DNA from: Deltaproteobacteria bacterium UBA2221
GTDB lineage: Bacteria > Desulfobacterota > Syntrophorhabdia > Syntrophorhabdales > WCHB1-27
NCBI GenBank assembly: GCA_002328485.1
Contig: DCUF01000074.1
Location: 1-60,767 of the forward strand
DNA: 60,767 nucleotides
Reading direction: 5' to 3'
A model generated the notes under the pieces. It saw only the letters and a list, made by a program, of their open reading frames with translations, was not told where the DNA came from and ran no database searches. Shown piece after piece: positions 32,717 to 40,045 of this stretch. The translations under genes and the position numbers were made by a program. Numbering within the stretch: position 1 is the stretch's first letter; every line of letters starts with the position of its first letter.

Positions 32717-34024
32717 TTATCCCGGGCCGTAAAGCAACGTGGGCAGCCATGTCGCTAAAGGATTGAAAACAAAGAGGATCACGGCCGCGAAAAAGAGGGA
32801 AAGCAAGAAAGGATAGACGCCGGCGTAGATAACACTGAACGGGGTCTTTGTAATGTTTTTTACAACGAAGACGTTGATGGCAACCGGCGGTATGACCACG
32901 CCGGCCATGACGGTAATACCGATCATGATGCCGAACCACGTTGGATCGTAGCCGAGTCTTATGATGGCCGGATAGAAGATGGGTGTGGCAAGGATCATAA
33001 ACGCCAGATCGTCAATGAAGGACCCGCCCAGGAGATAGAAGATCATGATCACGATCATGATCAGCCAGGAGGGCAGCGGCAGGGCAGCGATCCAGTCGGC
33101 AGCAATGGCGGGTATGTTCGTGACGGCAATGAAATGCCCCAGGACAGTGGAGCCCGCGATCAACATGATGACCATACAGGCTGTCCTCAACGATTCATCA
33201 ACAGACCTTACGAATTCCCTCCATCCCAGGCTTCTCTTCAGGAGAGCGAGGACCAGTACTGCTGCAGCTCCGATACTGCCGGCTTCGGAAGGTGTGAAGA
33301 AGCCCTTCAGAAGACCGCCGATGACGATGAGGAAGATCAGAACGGGCCAGAGTACCTCGGGCACGCTCTTCATCCTGGGCCCCCATCCAAATTTGTCGGT
33401 ACGTGGCGCTATCGCAGGGTTAATCTTAGCCCAGCCGATGATGATTACTATGAAAAAGAAGGCGATGAGCAGGCCCGGAAGAAGCCCGGCCATAAACAGC
33501 CGACCAATCGACTGCTCCGTAATTACTCCAAAAACGATGAGGGTTACACTGGGAGGGATCAGGATGCCGAGCGTTCCGACCGTGGCAACGATACCTGTCG
33601 AAAGCTTCTTGGCGTACCCAAAACGATCCATCTCAGGAACCGCTACACTGGCAAAGGTGGCAGCCGTTGCAGGTGAAGAACCGCAGATGGCTTTGAATAC
33701 CGTGGCACCCACCACCGTGGCGATGGCGAGACCGCCCGGGATATGGCCTATGAATTTGTGGGCTGCGTCAAAGAGTTTGCGGGCGATACCCGCGTTGAAG
33801 GCGATCTGTCCCATAAAAACAAACAAGGGGATAACCGTAAAACCATATGACGCAAAGACATCGAAAAAGTCCTTGGCCATGAGGTTCAGAGCCGCCGGCA
33901 TCGATACCACGTAAGAGAATCCCAAGAATCCCATGATCGCCATGGCAAAGCCTAGCTCGATTCCGCTGAGGAACAGGATCAGGAGGATTGCCAGGTTTAG
34001 AAGGCCAACTGTTATCTCACTCAT
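32717..34024 (-). CDS. TRAP transporter large permease (DctM)
   Basis: 435-residue, very hydrophobic protein with about 12 helices. It holds DctM-type segments: FLSGIELGFAMAIMGF, GIARKLFDAAHKFIGHIPGGLAIATVVGATVFKAICGSSPATAATFASVAVPEM and PTWFGIMIGITVMAGVVIPPVAINVFVVKNI. It imports organic acids with a Na+ or H+ gradient when combined with DctQ and a periplasmic DctP. It overlaps the small permease gene by eight bases. No binding protein is encoded nearby. Confidence 0.94.
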   Translation of the reverse strand: MSEITVGLLNLAILLILFLSGIELGFAMAIMGFLGFSYVVSMPAALNLMAKDFFDVFASYGFTVIPLFVFMGQIAFNAGIARKLFDAAHKFIGHIPGGLAIATVVGATVFKAICGSSPATAATFASVAVPEMDRFGYAKKLSTGIVATVGTLGILIPPSVTLIVFGVITEQSIGRLFMAGLLPGLLIAFFFIVIIIGWAKINPAIAPRTDKFGWGPRMKSVPEVLWPVLIFLIVIGGLLKGFFTPSEAGSIGAAAVLVLALLKRSLGWREFVRSVDESLRTACMVIMLIAGSTVLGHFIAVTNIPAIAADWIAALPLPSWLIMIVIMIFYLLGGSFIDDLAFMILATPIFYPAIIRLGYDPTWFGIMIGITVMAGVVIPPVAINVFVVKNITKTPFSVIYAGVYPFLLSLFFAAVILFVFNPLATWLPTLLYGPG

Positions 34025-34502
34025 ATTTACCCTTCGCTATCTTAACGATGTCACAGACGAGAACGAGGCACTGGACGAACATTGCAAAGGCAATCCCATA
34101 GGCAATCGGATAGAAGGGTAGCTGCAACGTAAGCGAGACCTCTCCAGAACGGTACATATCACGGCCCATGATCAGGAGGTTCCAGGAGATTATGCCGAAC
34201 AGGCCTATATCGACAAGCCTGGTGCACGTATTAAGGATGTTCTGCGTCACCATGGGAAACTTATGGTAGAAGAAGTCGACAAAGATCTGCCCCCGCATGA
34301 ACGATGTGATGGGCGTCGAGAAACCAATTACGACACCACCGCTGAAGGCGACAATCTCATAGGTTCCGATGATAGGTTTTCCGAAGATCCGCAAAATAAC
34401 GTCGCAGGTAGTTAGGGCCATCATAAAGACGAGGGCAAGACCCGCTATCGCCTGCATCGTCCGGCTCAACCGGTAGACAAGACCGACAAATGCGCCACTC
34501 AT
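34017..34502 (-). CDS. TRAP transporter small permease (DctQ)
   Basis: 161 residues with four hydrophobic helices and the DctQ core: ALVFMMALTTCDVILRIFGKPIIGTYEIVAFSGGVVIGFSTPITSFMRGQIFVDFFYHKFP. It stabilises DctM. It is the first gene of a two-gene operon. The 269 bases upstream contain no DctP frame, so the substrate-binding subunit must be encoded elsewhere or be shared. Confidence 0.92.
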   Translation of the reverse strand: MSGAFVGLVYRLSRTMQAIAGLALVFMMALTTCDVILRIFGKPIIGTYEIVAFSGGVVIGFSTPITSFMRGQIFVDFFYHKFPMVTQNILNTCTRLVDIGLFGIISWNLLIMGRDMYRSGEVSLTLQLPFYPIAYGIAFAMFVQCLVLVCDIVKIAKGKYE

Positions 34503-34771
34503 ACTAGCTCCTCACCATGTTTTTACATACTGCTCTCTAGAAAGACCCGGAAATGGCCAATTCTCTCAATATCGGGGCCGCGAGAAGGAATCCAGGAATT
34601 ATGCGAGCCGTATCTTAGAATGGGCCGGGGAAACTCCAAGGGCAGAAGCGGTTGTCCTTAACCGCGAGACGACAGGCCGTCCCCTCTGTCAGCAACTCCC
34701 TTCCTGTCCGTAAGATACGGGCCTTGGTTCTCTGCTGGTGCTGCAAGAGAAAAGACAGGTCGGCCCCTTCT

Positions 34772-35167
34772 TCAAAGAACGCTGGAATCGTCCTTCGGAG
34801 AAAGAATGGTGGGATCAGTCGTACCAAGCTTCCGACGATACTGGGGACATAAACGCGACGAGCCTGGAACAAAGTCGCGGCACACCTTGGTGCGCGTTTC
34901 GTAGATCTCGCAGGAAGCGACAAGACCGTGCCATTTGAGATAGATACAACTCATTAAGCAGGTCTTTACGGCTGACCCGAACCGATTGATGATTCCATTC
35001 TGCGACCACGTCACGCCATTATCGCAAACGTGGGCAATAATATCATGGCGCCCCTCTTTTTCCCATCGCTGAATGTCTTCAAGAGAGACATAGGCCGTCA
35101 CATCCAGGTGACAGCAATTACCGCATCGACGACAGGTAATAACTCCACTCCCTTCGGTCTTTATCAT
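34772..35167 (-). CDS. YkgJ-family cysteine cluster protein
   Basis: 131 residues with the CxxCxxCC-type N-terminal cluster (CRRCGNCCHLDV), further cysteines in KTCLMSCIYL, SCEIYETRTKVCRDFVPGSSRLCPQY. The pattern, eight cysteines including the ExRxxxCRxF block, defines YkgJ/Fe-S or zinc-binding proteins of unknown function. The surrounding 230-270 bases on each side carry no other gene. Start at ATG 35167 has a weak ribosome site. Confidence 0.87.
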   Translation of the reverse strand: MIKTEGSGVITCRRCGNCCHLDVTAYVSLEDIQRWEKEGRHDIIAHVCDNGVTWSQNGIINRFGSAVKTCLMSCIYLKWHGLVASCEIYETRTKVCRDFVPGSSRLCPQYRRKLGTTDPTILSPKDDSSVL

Positions 35168-35399
35168 ACGATATCAGGCCCGATTTCGTCCATCATACTT
35201 TCGCAGCATGAACCACGTCTCCCTTCCTATCGGTCAGCATGAACCACGCCTTTTGCATGGTCGAAGCAGTCAGGTTCCGCCCTTACCCTCTGTTCGGAGG
35301 TAATCCTCTCTGGCCAAAGAACTATCAAAAAACGGTTTCCTTCCGATAATGGTTGTCGACAGCGGGTTACCCCGTCTGTTCCATGGCTAGCGCTGATCG

Positions 35400-36023
35400 A
35401 TGAGACAAATCATGGTTAATCGCTTAAATCTTCAAGGGTTTTTGACGGTGCGTCTCAAAACAAAGCTACTTGCCGCCCTTTTTCTCGTCTGTACAGGAGG
35501 CGGAGTGCTATCCGGTCCCCTTATGGCATTTTCGGATGGGCCCGGTCTATCCGGGGGGCCGATAACAAAAGAGGCCATCGTCAGACTTACCAATGAAGTC
35601 CGAAGCGCCAACGGGCTGGAGGAACTGAACGAGAATCGCCTCTTGGATAGCGTCGCCGAGGAAAGGGCCCGCGATATGCTCAAGAAAGCCTATTTTGGTC
35701 ATGTGTCACCAACGGGGCAAAGGGCGTCGGATGTTGCTCTGAGGACGGGGTATGAATACAGAATAATAGCGGAAAATATAGCGCAGGGGCTATTCCCGAC
35801 GAATCAGAGGCTGATCGATCGATGGATGCAGAGCCCTGGGCACAGGAGAAATATCTTTTCCCCTGGAATCAGGGACATCGGTGTAGCGATAGTAGAAGGT
35901 GCATTGAACGGTGAGGTGAGACTGCTTGTTGTCCAGCTCTTTGGTCTTCAGTCATCCCACGGAGATGGTATGCCCCGGGAAAAGGCCAAGCATTTGATCG
36001 CCCATGCCAATTTCCGAGATTAG
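35400..36023 (+). CDS. secreted CAP (SCP/PR1) domain protein
   Basis: 207 residues. A signal-peptide-like stretch (LKTKLLAALFLVCTGGGVLSG) is followed by a CAP domain: LTNEVRSANGLEELNENRLLDSVAEERARDM, FGHVSPTGQRASDVALRTGY, AENIAQG and WMQSPGHRRNIFSPGIRDIGVAIVE. The conserved histidines of the CAP cavity are in HVSP and GHRRN. Role unknown; envelope location is inferred. The start could be ATG 35400 or 35412. Confidence 0.87.
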   Translation: MRQIMVNRLNLQGFLTVRLKTKLLAALFLVCTGGGVLSGPLMAFSDGPGLSGGPITKEAIVRLTNEVRSANGLEELNENRLLDSVAEERARDMLKKAYFGHVSPTGQRASDVALRTGYEYRIIAENIAQGLFPTNQRLIDRWMQSPGHRRNIFSPGIRDIGVAIVEGALNGEVRLLVVQLFGLQSSHGDGMPREKAKHLIAHANFRD

Positions 36024-36310
36024 AACCCCTGTCTTGCGAAGGCTCTGAGTGCCGCAACAGATACAGCCTGGGTCTTCCTTTTACCCGGCACTGCCCGACG
36101 GCAGGATGGTCGTCCCCGCGCTTGTTCACCGGTCTTTCCTCAATTCGTGTGCCCCTTACGCTGTAGTTTATTTCCCTAAGTGGGTCAAATAATCGCCTTT
36201 CTCCAGAGGTTCTGGGCAACTGCAACGGTCTTGTGATGAGAAATAGGCCCCCTAGTACAGAAGACGACGGCATGTAGGGGCGACTGGCTAATCTGCTTTG
36301 GCCAAGATCC
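36024..36310. other. intergenic region, nothing recognised
   Basis: About 290 bases between convergent CAP and Hsp20 genes, before the Hsp20 terminator. A minus-strand frame through it (35869-36399) is a shadow of the neighbours. Confidence 0.4.
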
Positions 36311-36345
36311 GACGAAATAAACCCCGGTGCGTGATGCACCGGGGT
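36311..36345 (-). terminator. intrinsic terminator of hsp20
   Basis: ACCCCGGTGC and GCACCGGGGT form a perfect 10-bp stem with a five-base loop. On the minus strand it is followed by TTATTT, 16 bases after the hsp20 stop. Confidence 0.75.
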
Positions 36346-36361
36346 GGGAGAGCGGCTGTGG

Positions 36362-36847
36362 TCAGACCGTTGTGACGGGGATCTTCTTTGACTCCTCAAT
36401 CACCTTCTGGGTTTTGGGGAGCGTTATGGTGAGTACCCCGTTCTTATACACCGATTTCACGTTGTCCCTGTCTACCGTATCGGGCACCGAGATGGTCCGC
36501 GAGAAGCACCCGAACGACCGTTCCACGTGGTGATAGTCACCCTCTGTCTCCTCCTTCTCCACCTTTTTCTCGCCACTGATGGTGAGAAGCCCATCGTGGA
36601 CAGATACATCTATGTCTTTGGAGTCTAACCCCGGCAGCTCGGAAACGATCTTGAAATTCTTCTTCGTCTCCTTGATATCCATGCGAGGGGAAAAGACCCC
36701 ACGAGTCTCCGGCACCAGGTAGGTGACAAGAGAAGGTCCAAAGACCCGGTCAAACAGCGACTCGATCCTTCTCCCGAAACCTGAGAAAAGGTCGTCTTCT
36801 CGGCGGAGGAGAGAAGGTTCTTTTATATGTCTCAGTGAGAGTTCCAT
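36362..36847 (-). CDS. Hsp20/alpha-crystallin small heat-shock protein
   Basis: 161 residues. The alpha-crystallin domain runs from about residue 53 (FSPRMDIKETKKNFKIVSELPGLDSKDIDVSVHDGLLTISGEKK) through FGCFSRTISVPDTVDRDNVKSVYKNGVLTITLPK, which contains the A/GxxxNGVLT signature. A short C-terminal tail with IPV supplies the I-x-I/V-like contact for oligomers. It holds unfolding proteins. ATG 36847 follows a perfect TAGGAGGT. Expression probably depends on the promoter at 36954-36982 and its structured leader. Confidence 0.95.
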   Translation of the reverse strand: MELSLRHIKEPSLLRREDDLFSGFGRRIESLFDRVFGPSLVTYLVPETRGVFSPRMDIKETKKNFKIVSELPGLDSKDIDVSVHDGLLTISGEKKVEKEETEGDYHHVERSFGCFSRTISVPDTVDRDNVKSVYKNGVLTITLPKTQKVIEESKKIPVTTV

Positions 36848-36870
36848 GGTATACCTCCTATCTTCCATTA

Positions 36871-36945
36871 TGTCGGGCACCATGCCCGACAACCTTCTCC
36901 AACATCCTTTTTGTTGGAGGCGGATTTAGGATCGAAACCCTAAAT
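36871..36945 (-). promoter_or_regulatory. hsp20 leader with three consecutive hairpins
   Basis: On the minus strand the leader folds into ATTTAGG/CCTAAAT (36945-36924), CTCCAACA/TGTTGGAG (36919-36897) and TGTCGGGC/GCCCGACA (36891-36871). The Shine-Dalgarno AGGAGGT (36859-36853) lies just beyond. The CCTCC at 36920-36916 could pair with it, but only if the second hairpin opens. The layout is compatible with an RNA thermometer; this is inference. Confidence 0.5.
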
Positions 36946-36953
36946 ACACTACT

Positions 36954-36982
36954 AATATAATAGAGTAAGTATAAGTTGTCAA
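36954..36982 (-). promoter_or_regulatory. strong sigma70-type promoter of hsp20
   Basis: Minus-strand TTGACA (36982-36977), a 17-base spacer and TATATT (36959-36954). Transcription would begin near 36947, giving a leader of about 100 bases. No CIRCE inverted repeat and no sigma32 pattern is seen. Confidence 0.7.
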
Positions 36983-37208
36983 GTGAAGGTTGCCACGGGG
37001 TCAGGCTTTCACAAACAGGGTTGTTGTAAACAGCAGAGCGTCGGTCGGACAAGGGCGTCCAGGCATGCCATGTATGTTCGTAACTGGTTACAATCAGACA
37101 TAAAGATGCCATTGAGGCGGATCCAGGGGCGGGGTGCTCTTGTTGCATTTATCTTCCATCATTCCTTCTGACGAGGTTCGACGTCTGACAAGGGCAGATG
37201 GGGCGAAT

Positions 37209-37222
37209 GTTATGGCCATAAC
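37209..37222. promoter_or_regulatory. perfect palindrome upstream of bacterioferritin
   Basis: GTTATGGCCATAAC is a perfect 14-bp palindrome. It lies about 28 bases upstream of a TATACT (37250-37255) that could be the -10 box for the bacterioferritin gene, so it would sit near the -35 region, a good operator position. Confidence 0.4.
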
Positions 37223-37300
37223 CGGGTGAGAAATTCGGCGGGGAGTGATTATACTTAAACATAATGGCCGGAATGAAAGATACGGCGGGGAGGGATGCTC

Positions 37301-37861
37301 ATGACTCAGAGATCAAGAGAGGAAGGGAAGAAGAAGGTGGTCGAGGCGCTCAACAAGGCAAGGTCCATGGAACTTCAGGCAATTCACCAGTACATGCTTC
37401 ATCATTACGATTTGGACAATATGGACTATGGCGATATGGCTGGCAAGGTGAAGCTGATCGCCATCGACGAGATGCGTCACGCAGAGATGTTCGCGGATCG
37501 GATAGAGGAACTGGGCGGCGCTCCAACCTCGGATATCGCGGGCAAGATAGAAAAGGGCCAGCCCGTGGAGGCGATTTTTCCCTATGACGCCGGCGAAGAA
37601 GATAAGGCCATCGCCGCCTACAATGAGTTCCATCGGATTTGTAGAGAAAACGGGGATAACGCGAGCGCCAAGGTTTTCGAAACCATTATCGATGAGGAGC
37701 AAGTACATTTCAACTATTTTGACGGCGTCGACGGCCATATCAGAAACTTAGGCCCGGCATACCTAGCTCGGGTAGCAGGAACACCTTCTGCAACCGGATT
37801 GGCCACGCAAGGCTTTGTGGCGAGACAGGCGGGAGGAGGAAAGCCCCAAGGCCCAGCATAA
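37301..37861 (+). CDS. bfr: bacterioferritin
   Basis: 186-residue ferritin-like four-helix protein that stores iron. Ferroxidase ligands are in place: E24 (SMELQAIHQY), E57 and H60 (IDEMRHAEMF) and the later ExxH in DEEQVHFNYF. M58 corresponds to the heme-bridging methionine of bacterioferritins. The C-terminus carries an extra glycine/alanine-rich tail of about 25 residues. ATG 37301 is chosen over 37295 because GGGGAGG lies seven bases before it. Confidence 0.9.
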   Translation: MTQRSREEGKKKVVEALNKARSMELQAIHQYMLHHYDLDNMDYGDMAGKVKLIAIDEMRHAEMFADRIEELGGAPTSDIAGKIEKGQPVEAIFPYDAGEEDKAIAAYNEFHRICRENGDNASAKVFETIIDEEQVHFNYFDGVDGHIRNLGPAYLARVAGTPSATGLATQGFVARQAGGGKPQGPA

Positions 37862-37928
37862 GAATGTCTCTTGAACCACGGCGATTATGAGCATAGACGG
37901 ATGGGGGAGGTTTCGGCAGGAGGTATCA

Positions 37929-38114
37929 ATGGACTACGAAAACATGTCGAACGAAGCCCTTTACCTGTACCTGAAGACGAAGGTGCCCGAGATGCCGGTA
38001 AGCAAGGTCGATGACTCCAATAGAGACACGGTCATTAGGGTGCTGAAGATTGCTGAAAAGATACGAGAAAAGAGAGAATCCCAGGGAGCAAGGCGGTCGG
38101 CTGCACTCAGGTAG
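37929..38114 (+). CDS. small uncharacterised protein
   Basis: 61 residues with AGGAGGT upstream of ATG 37929. The sequence has an N-terminal MDYENMSNEALYLYLKTKVPEM segment, then a helix rich in lysine/arginine (VIRVLKIAEKIREKRES). No known family recognised. It lies 67 bases after the bacterioferritin stop and may be cotranscribed. The good ribosome site and codon-like composition support it as real. Confidence 0.65.
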   Translation: MDYENMSNEALYLYLKTKVPEMPVSKVDDSNRDTVIRVLKIAEKIREKRESQGARRSAALR

Positions 38115-38203
38115 GAACCCGCCCCTGGCTGGTGTAGCAGAAGCGGTCCAAGCTTGATGTATACTATAGAATCAGGCCAAGAGAATGGTCCTGTGAGGTG
38201 TCC

Positions 38204-39238
38204 ATGGATTTGAGCGACGCTCGGGAAAAAGCAAGAGAACGGATGAAAGGCACATGCGGCGTCTACAAGGTTTGCGATGGCAATCCAGACCGCCTCTGCC
38301 AGGGCATTAAATACGGGAAGGCCCTCGGACTGGGCGGGATCGGCAAGGGAACCACCTTCACGGCCAACGTTCAGGCACTGGATCGTCTTCGCCTCAAGAG
38401 CCGGCTCATCTCTCTCCACAAGGAGCCGGAGATGAAGGCCTCCTTTTTCGGGCATGAGGTAGCCTTTCCGATCTTTTGCACCTCTATGAGCGGGGTTCAG
38501 ATCAGCATGGGAGGAGCCATCAGCGAACTGGAGTTCGACCGGGCGGTCATAAGGGGGTGCAAGACCGCAGGAACCATAGGTTTTGTCGGGGACGGCGCGG
38601 AGACCCTTGAAGACCGGCCGGGGCTCCAGGCAATCAGGGAAGCAGACGGCTGGGGCGTGCAGATCTTCAAGCCGCGGGAGCAATCGGTCCTGCTGCGTCT
38701 CATTCAGGAGGCACGGGCAGCCGGGGCGATCGCCGTGGGGGTTGATCTTGATGGGGCAGGCTCGGTGCCCATGGCCCTGAAGGGCCAGCCCGTATTCCGC
38801 AAGTCCGTCGAGGAATTGAAGGAATTGGTAGCCTCCACATCGCTCCCCTTTATCCTCAAGGGCATCACCAGTGAAGAAGACGCGGCAGCGGCGCTCCAGA
38901 CGGGCTGCAAAGTAGTCGCCGTTTCCAATCACGGAGGCCGCACCCTCGATTCCATGCTGGGAATCGCGGACGTGTTGCCCCGGCTCGTCCCTATTCTGAA
39001 GGGGAAGGTCGTTATTGCGGCCGATGGTGGCGTTCGTACGGGTTTCGATGTCCTTAAGATGCTGGCCTTAGGGGCAGACTTTGTGATGGCGGGCCGGGAG
39101 TTCATTCGGGCAGCCATCGGCGGTGGTGCGGAAGGAGTGACCGCTGAAGCAGCATTCCTTTCTCAGGATTTGAGGAAGGCGATGATCATGACAGGATGTA
39201 ACACCTTATCAGAAATAAACGAAGAGGTTTTCGCCTAA
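38204..39238 (+). CDS. FMN-dependent 2-hydroxyacid oxidase/dehydrogenase family protein
   Basis: 344 residues of the FMN TIM-barrel family (lactate/glycolate oxidase, IPP isomerase 2 neighbours). Key segments are FPIFCTSMSGVQISMGG, WGVQIFKPRE, DLDGAG, FILKGITSEEDA, the catalytic-histidine VSNHGGRTLD and the FMN-phosphate site VIAADGGVRTGFDVLKMLALGADFVMAGREF. An N-terminal cysteine pair (CDGNPDRLCQG) is not usual for the oxidases, suggesting an anaerobic dehydrogenase. Substrate unknown. It ends four bases into the convergent sdhB. Confidence 0.88.
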   Translation: MDLSDAREKARERMKGTCGVYKVCDGNPDRLCQGIKYGKALGLGGIGKGTTFTANVQALDRLRLKSRLISLHKEPEMKASFFGHEVAFPIFCTSMSGVQISMGGAISELEFDRAVIRGCKTAGTIGFVGDGAETLEDRPGLQAIREADGWGVQIFKPREQSVLLRLIQEARAAGAIAVGVDLDGAGSVPMALKGQPVFRKSVEELKELVASTSLPFILKGITSEEDAAAALQTGCKVVAVSNHGGRTLDSMLGIADVLPRLVPILKGKVVIAADGGVRTGFDVLKMLALGADFVMAGREFIRAAIGGGAEGVTAEAAFLSQDLRKAMIMTGCNTLSEINEEVFA

Positions 39239-40017
39239 CCTTCACTATCTTCTCCCCAAGACCCGTTGCCTGCCTCGTCTTTAGGGGCGTGACGGATCTC
39301 GCCTTCATTTGATTCCCTCTTCGTCTCATAGATCCTTCTCTTGATGTGACCTATGAGCTTTGTGACCGGGATCTCCTTGGGGCAGACCTCCGTACATTTC
39401 CACAAGGTCCGGCATCCCCAGACCCTGTCTTGCCTGTCCAGCATGGCGATGCGCTCAGACGTGCTCTCGTCCCGTGAGTCGAAGAGGTAGCGAAAGGCGC
39501 GAACAAGAGCGGCCGGTCCCACGTAATCTGCCGTCTGAGGATCTTGACTGACAGGGCACGACGAGGTGCAGCAGGCGCAAAGGATGCACCTGATGGCATC
39601 TTCCAGGGGCCGGATGTCCTCGGGAGACTGCCGCCGTTCATGGCCCGGCGGTGAGGATAGGGCGATCAGGTACGGTTTGATGGAGTGGTATCTTTGGAAA
39701 AAGGGTTCCAGGTCCACGACCAGGTCCTTGATCACCGGAAAAACGGGCAGGGGTTCGACGCGGACCTCCAACCCAAAGGATTCAACCAGTTTTTGACAGG
39801 CGAGGCCGCATACCCCGTTTATCCTCATCCCATCGGAACCACACACCCCATGGCCACAGGACATGCGGAAGGCAAGGGTCGGGTCCTGCTCCCATCTGAT
39901 GCGGTTGAGGCAGTCGAGGAGCCGGTCAGTAGGTTCTGCCTGGACCTCATAGTCCTGGTAGTACGGGTCCCCATCCTTTTCAGGGTCAAAGCGAAAGACC
40001 TTCAACCGTACCAGCAT
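39235..40017 (-). CDS. sdhB: succinate dehydrogenase/fumarate reductase iron-sulfur subunit
   Basis: 260 residues. The plant-type [2Fe-2S] site is in RMSCGHGVCGSDGMRINGVCGLAC, and the C-terminal clusters in CILCACCTSSCPVS, GCRTLWKCTEVCPKEIPVTKLIGHIKR. This wires the flavoprotein to the quinone or other acceptor. The tail is acidic and lysine-rich beyond the family norm. It lies 28 bases after sdhA. No cytochrome b or membrane anchor gene follows; the convergent oxidase gene does. Confidence 0.94.
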   Translation of the reverse strand: MLVRLKVFRFDPEKDGDPYYQDYEVQAEPTDRLLDCLNRIRWEQDPTLAFRMSCGHGVCGSDGMRINGVCGLACQKLVESFGLEVRVEPLPVFPVIKDLVVDLEPFFQRYHSIKPYLIALSSPPGHERRQSPEDIRPLEDAIRCILCACCTSSCPVSQDPQTADYVGPAALVRAFRYLFDSRDESTSERIAMLDRQDRVWGCRTLWKCTEVCPKEIPVTKLIGHIKRRIYETKRESNEGEIRHAPKDEAGNGSWGEDSEG

Positions 40018-40045
40018 TTAACCCCCCCGCAGTCACCGCCTCTCA

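Noticed and set aside
33045..33914. 289-codon plus-strand frame over dctM
   Set aside because: Antisense shadow; the minus strand encodes an unmistakable TRAP permease.
36848..36982. CIRCE or sigma32 control of hsp20
   Set aside because: No TTAGCACTC-type inverted repeat and the promoter boxes are standard sigma70.
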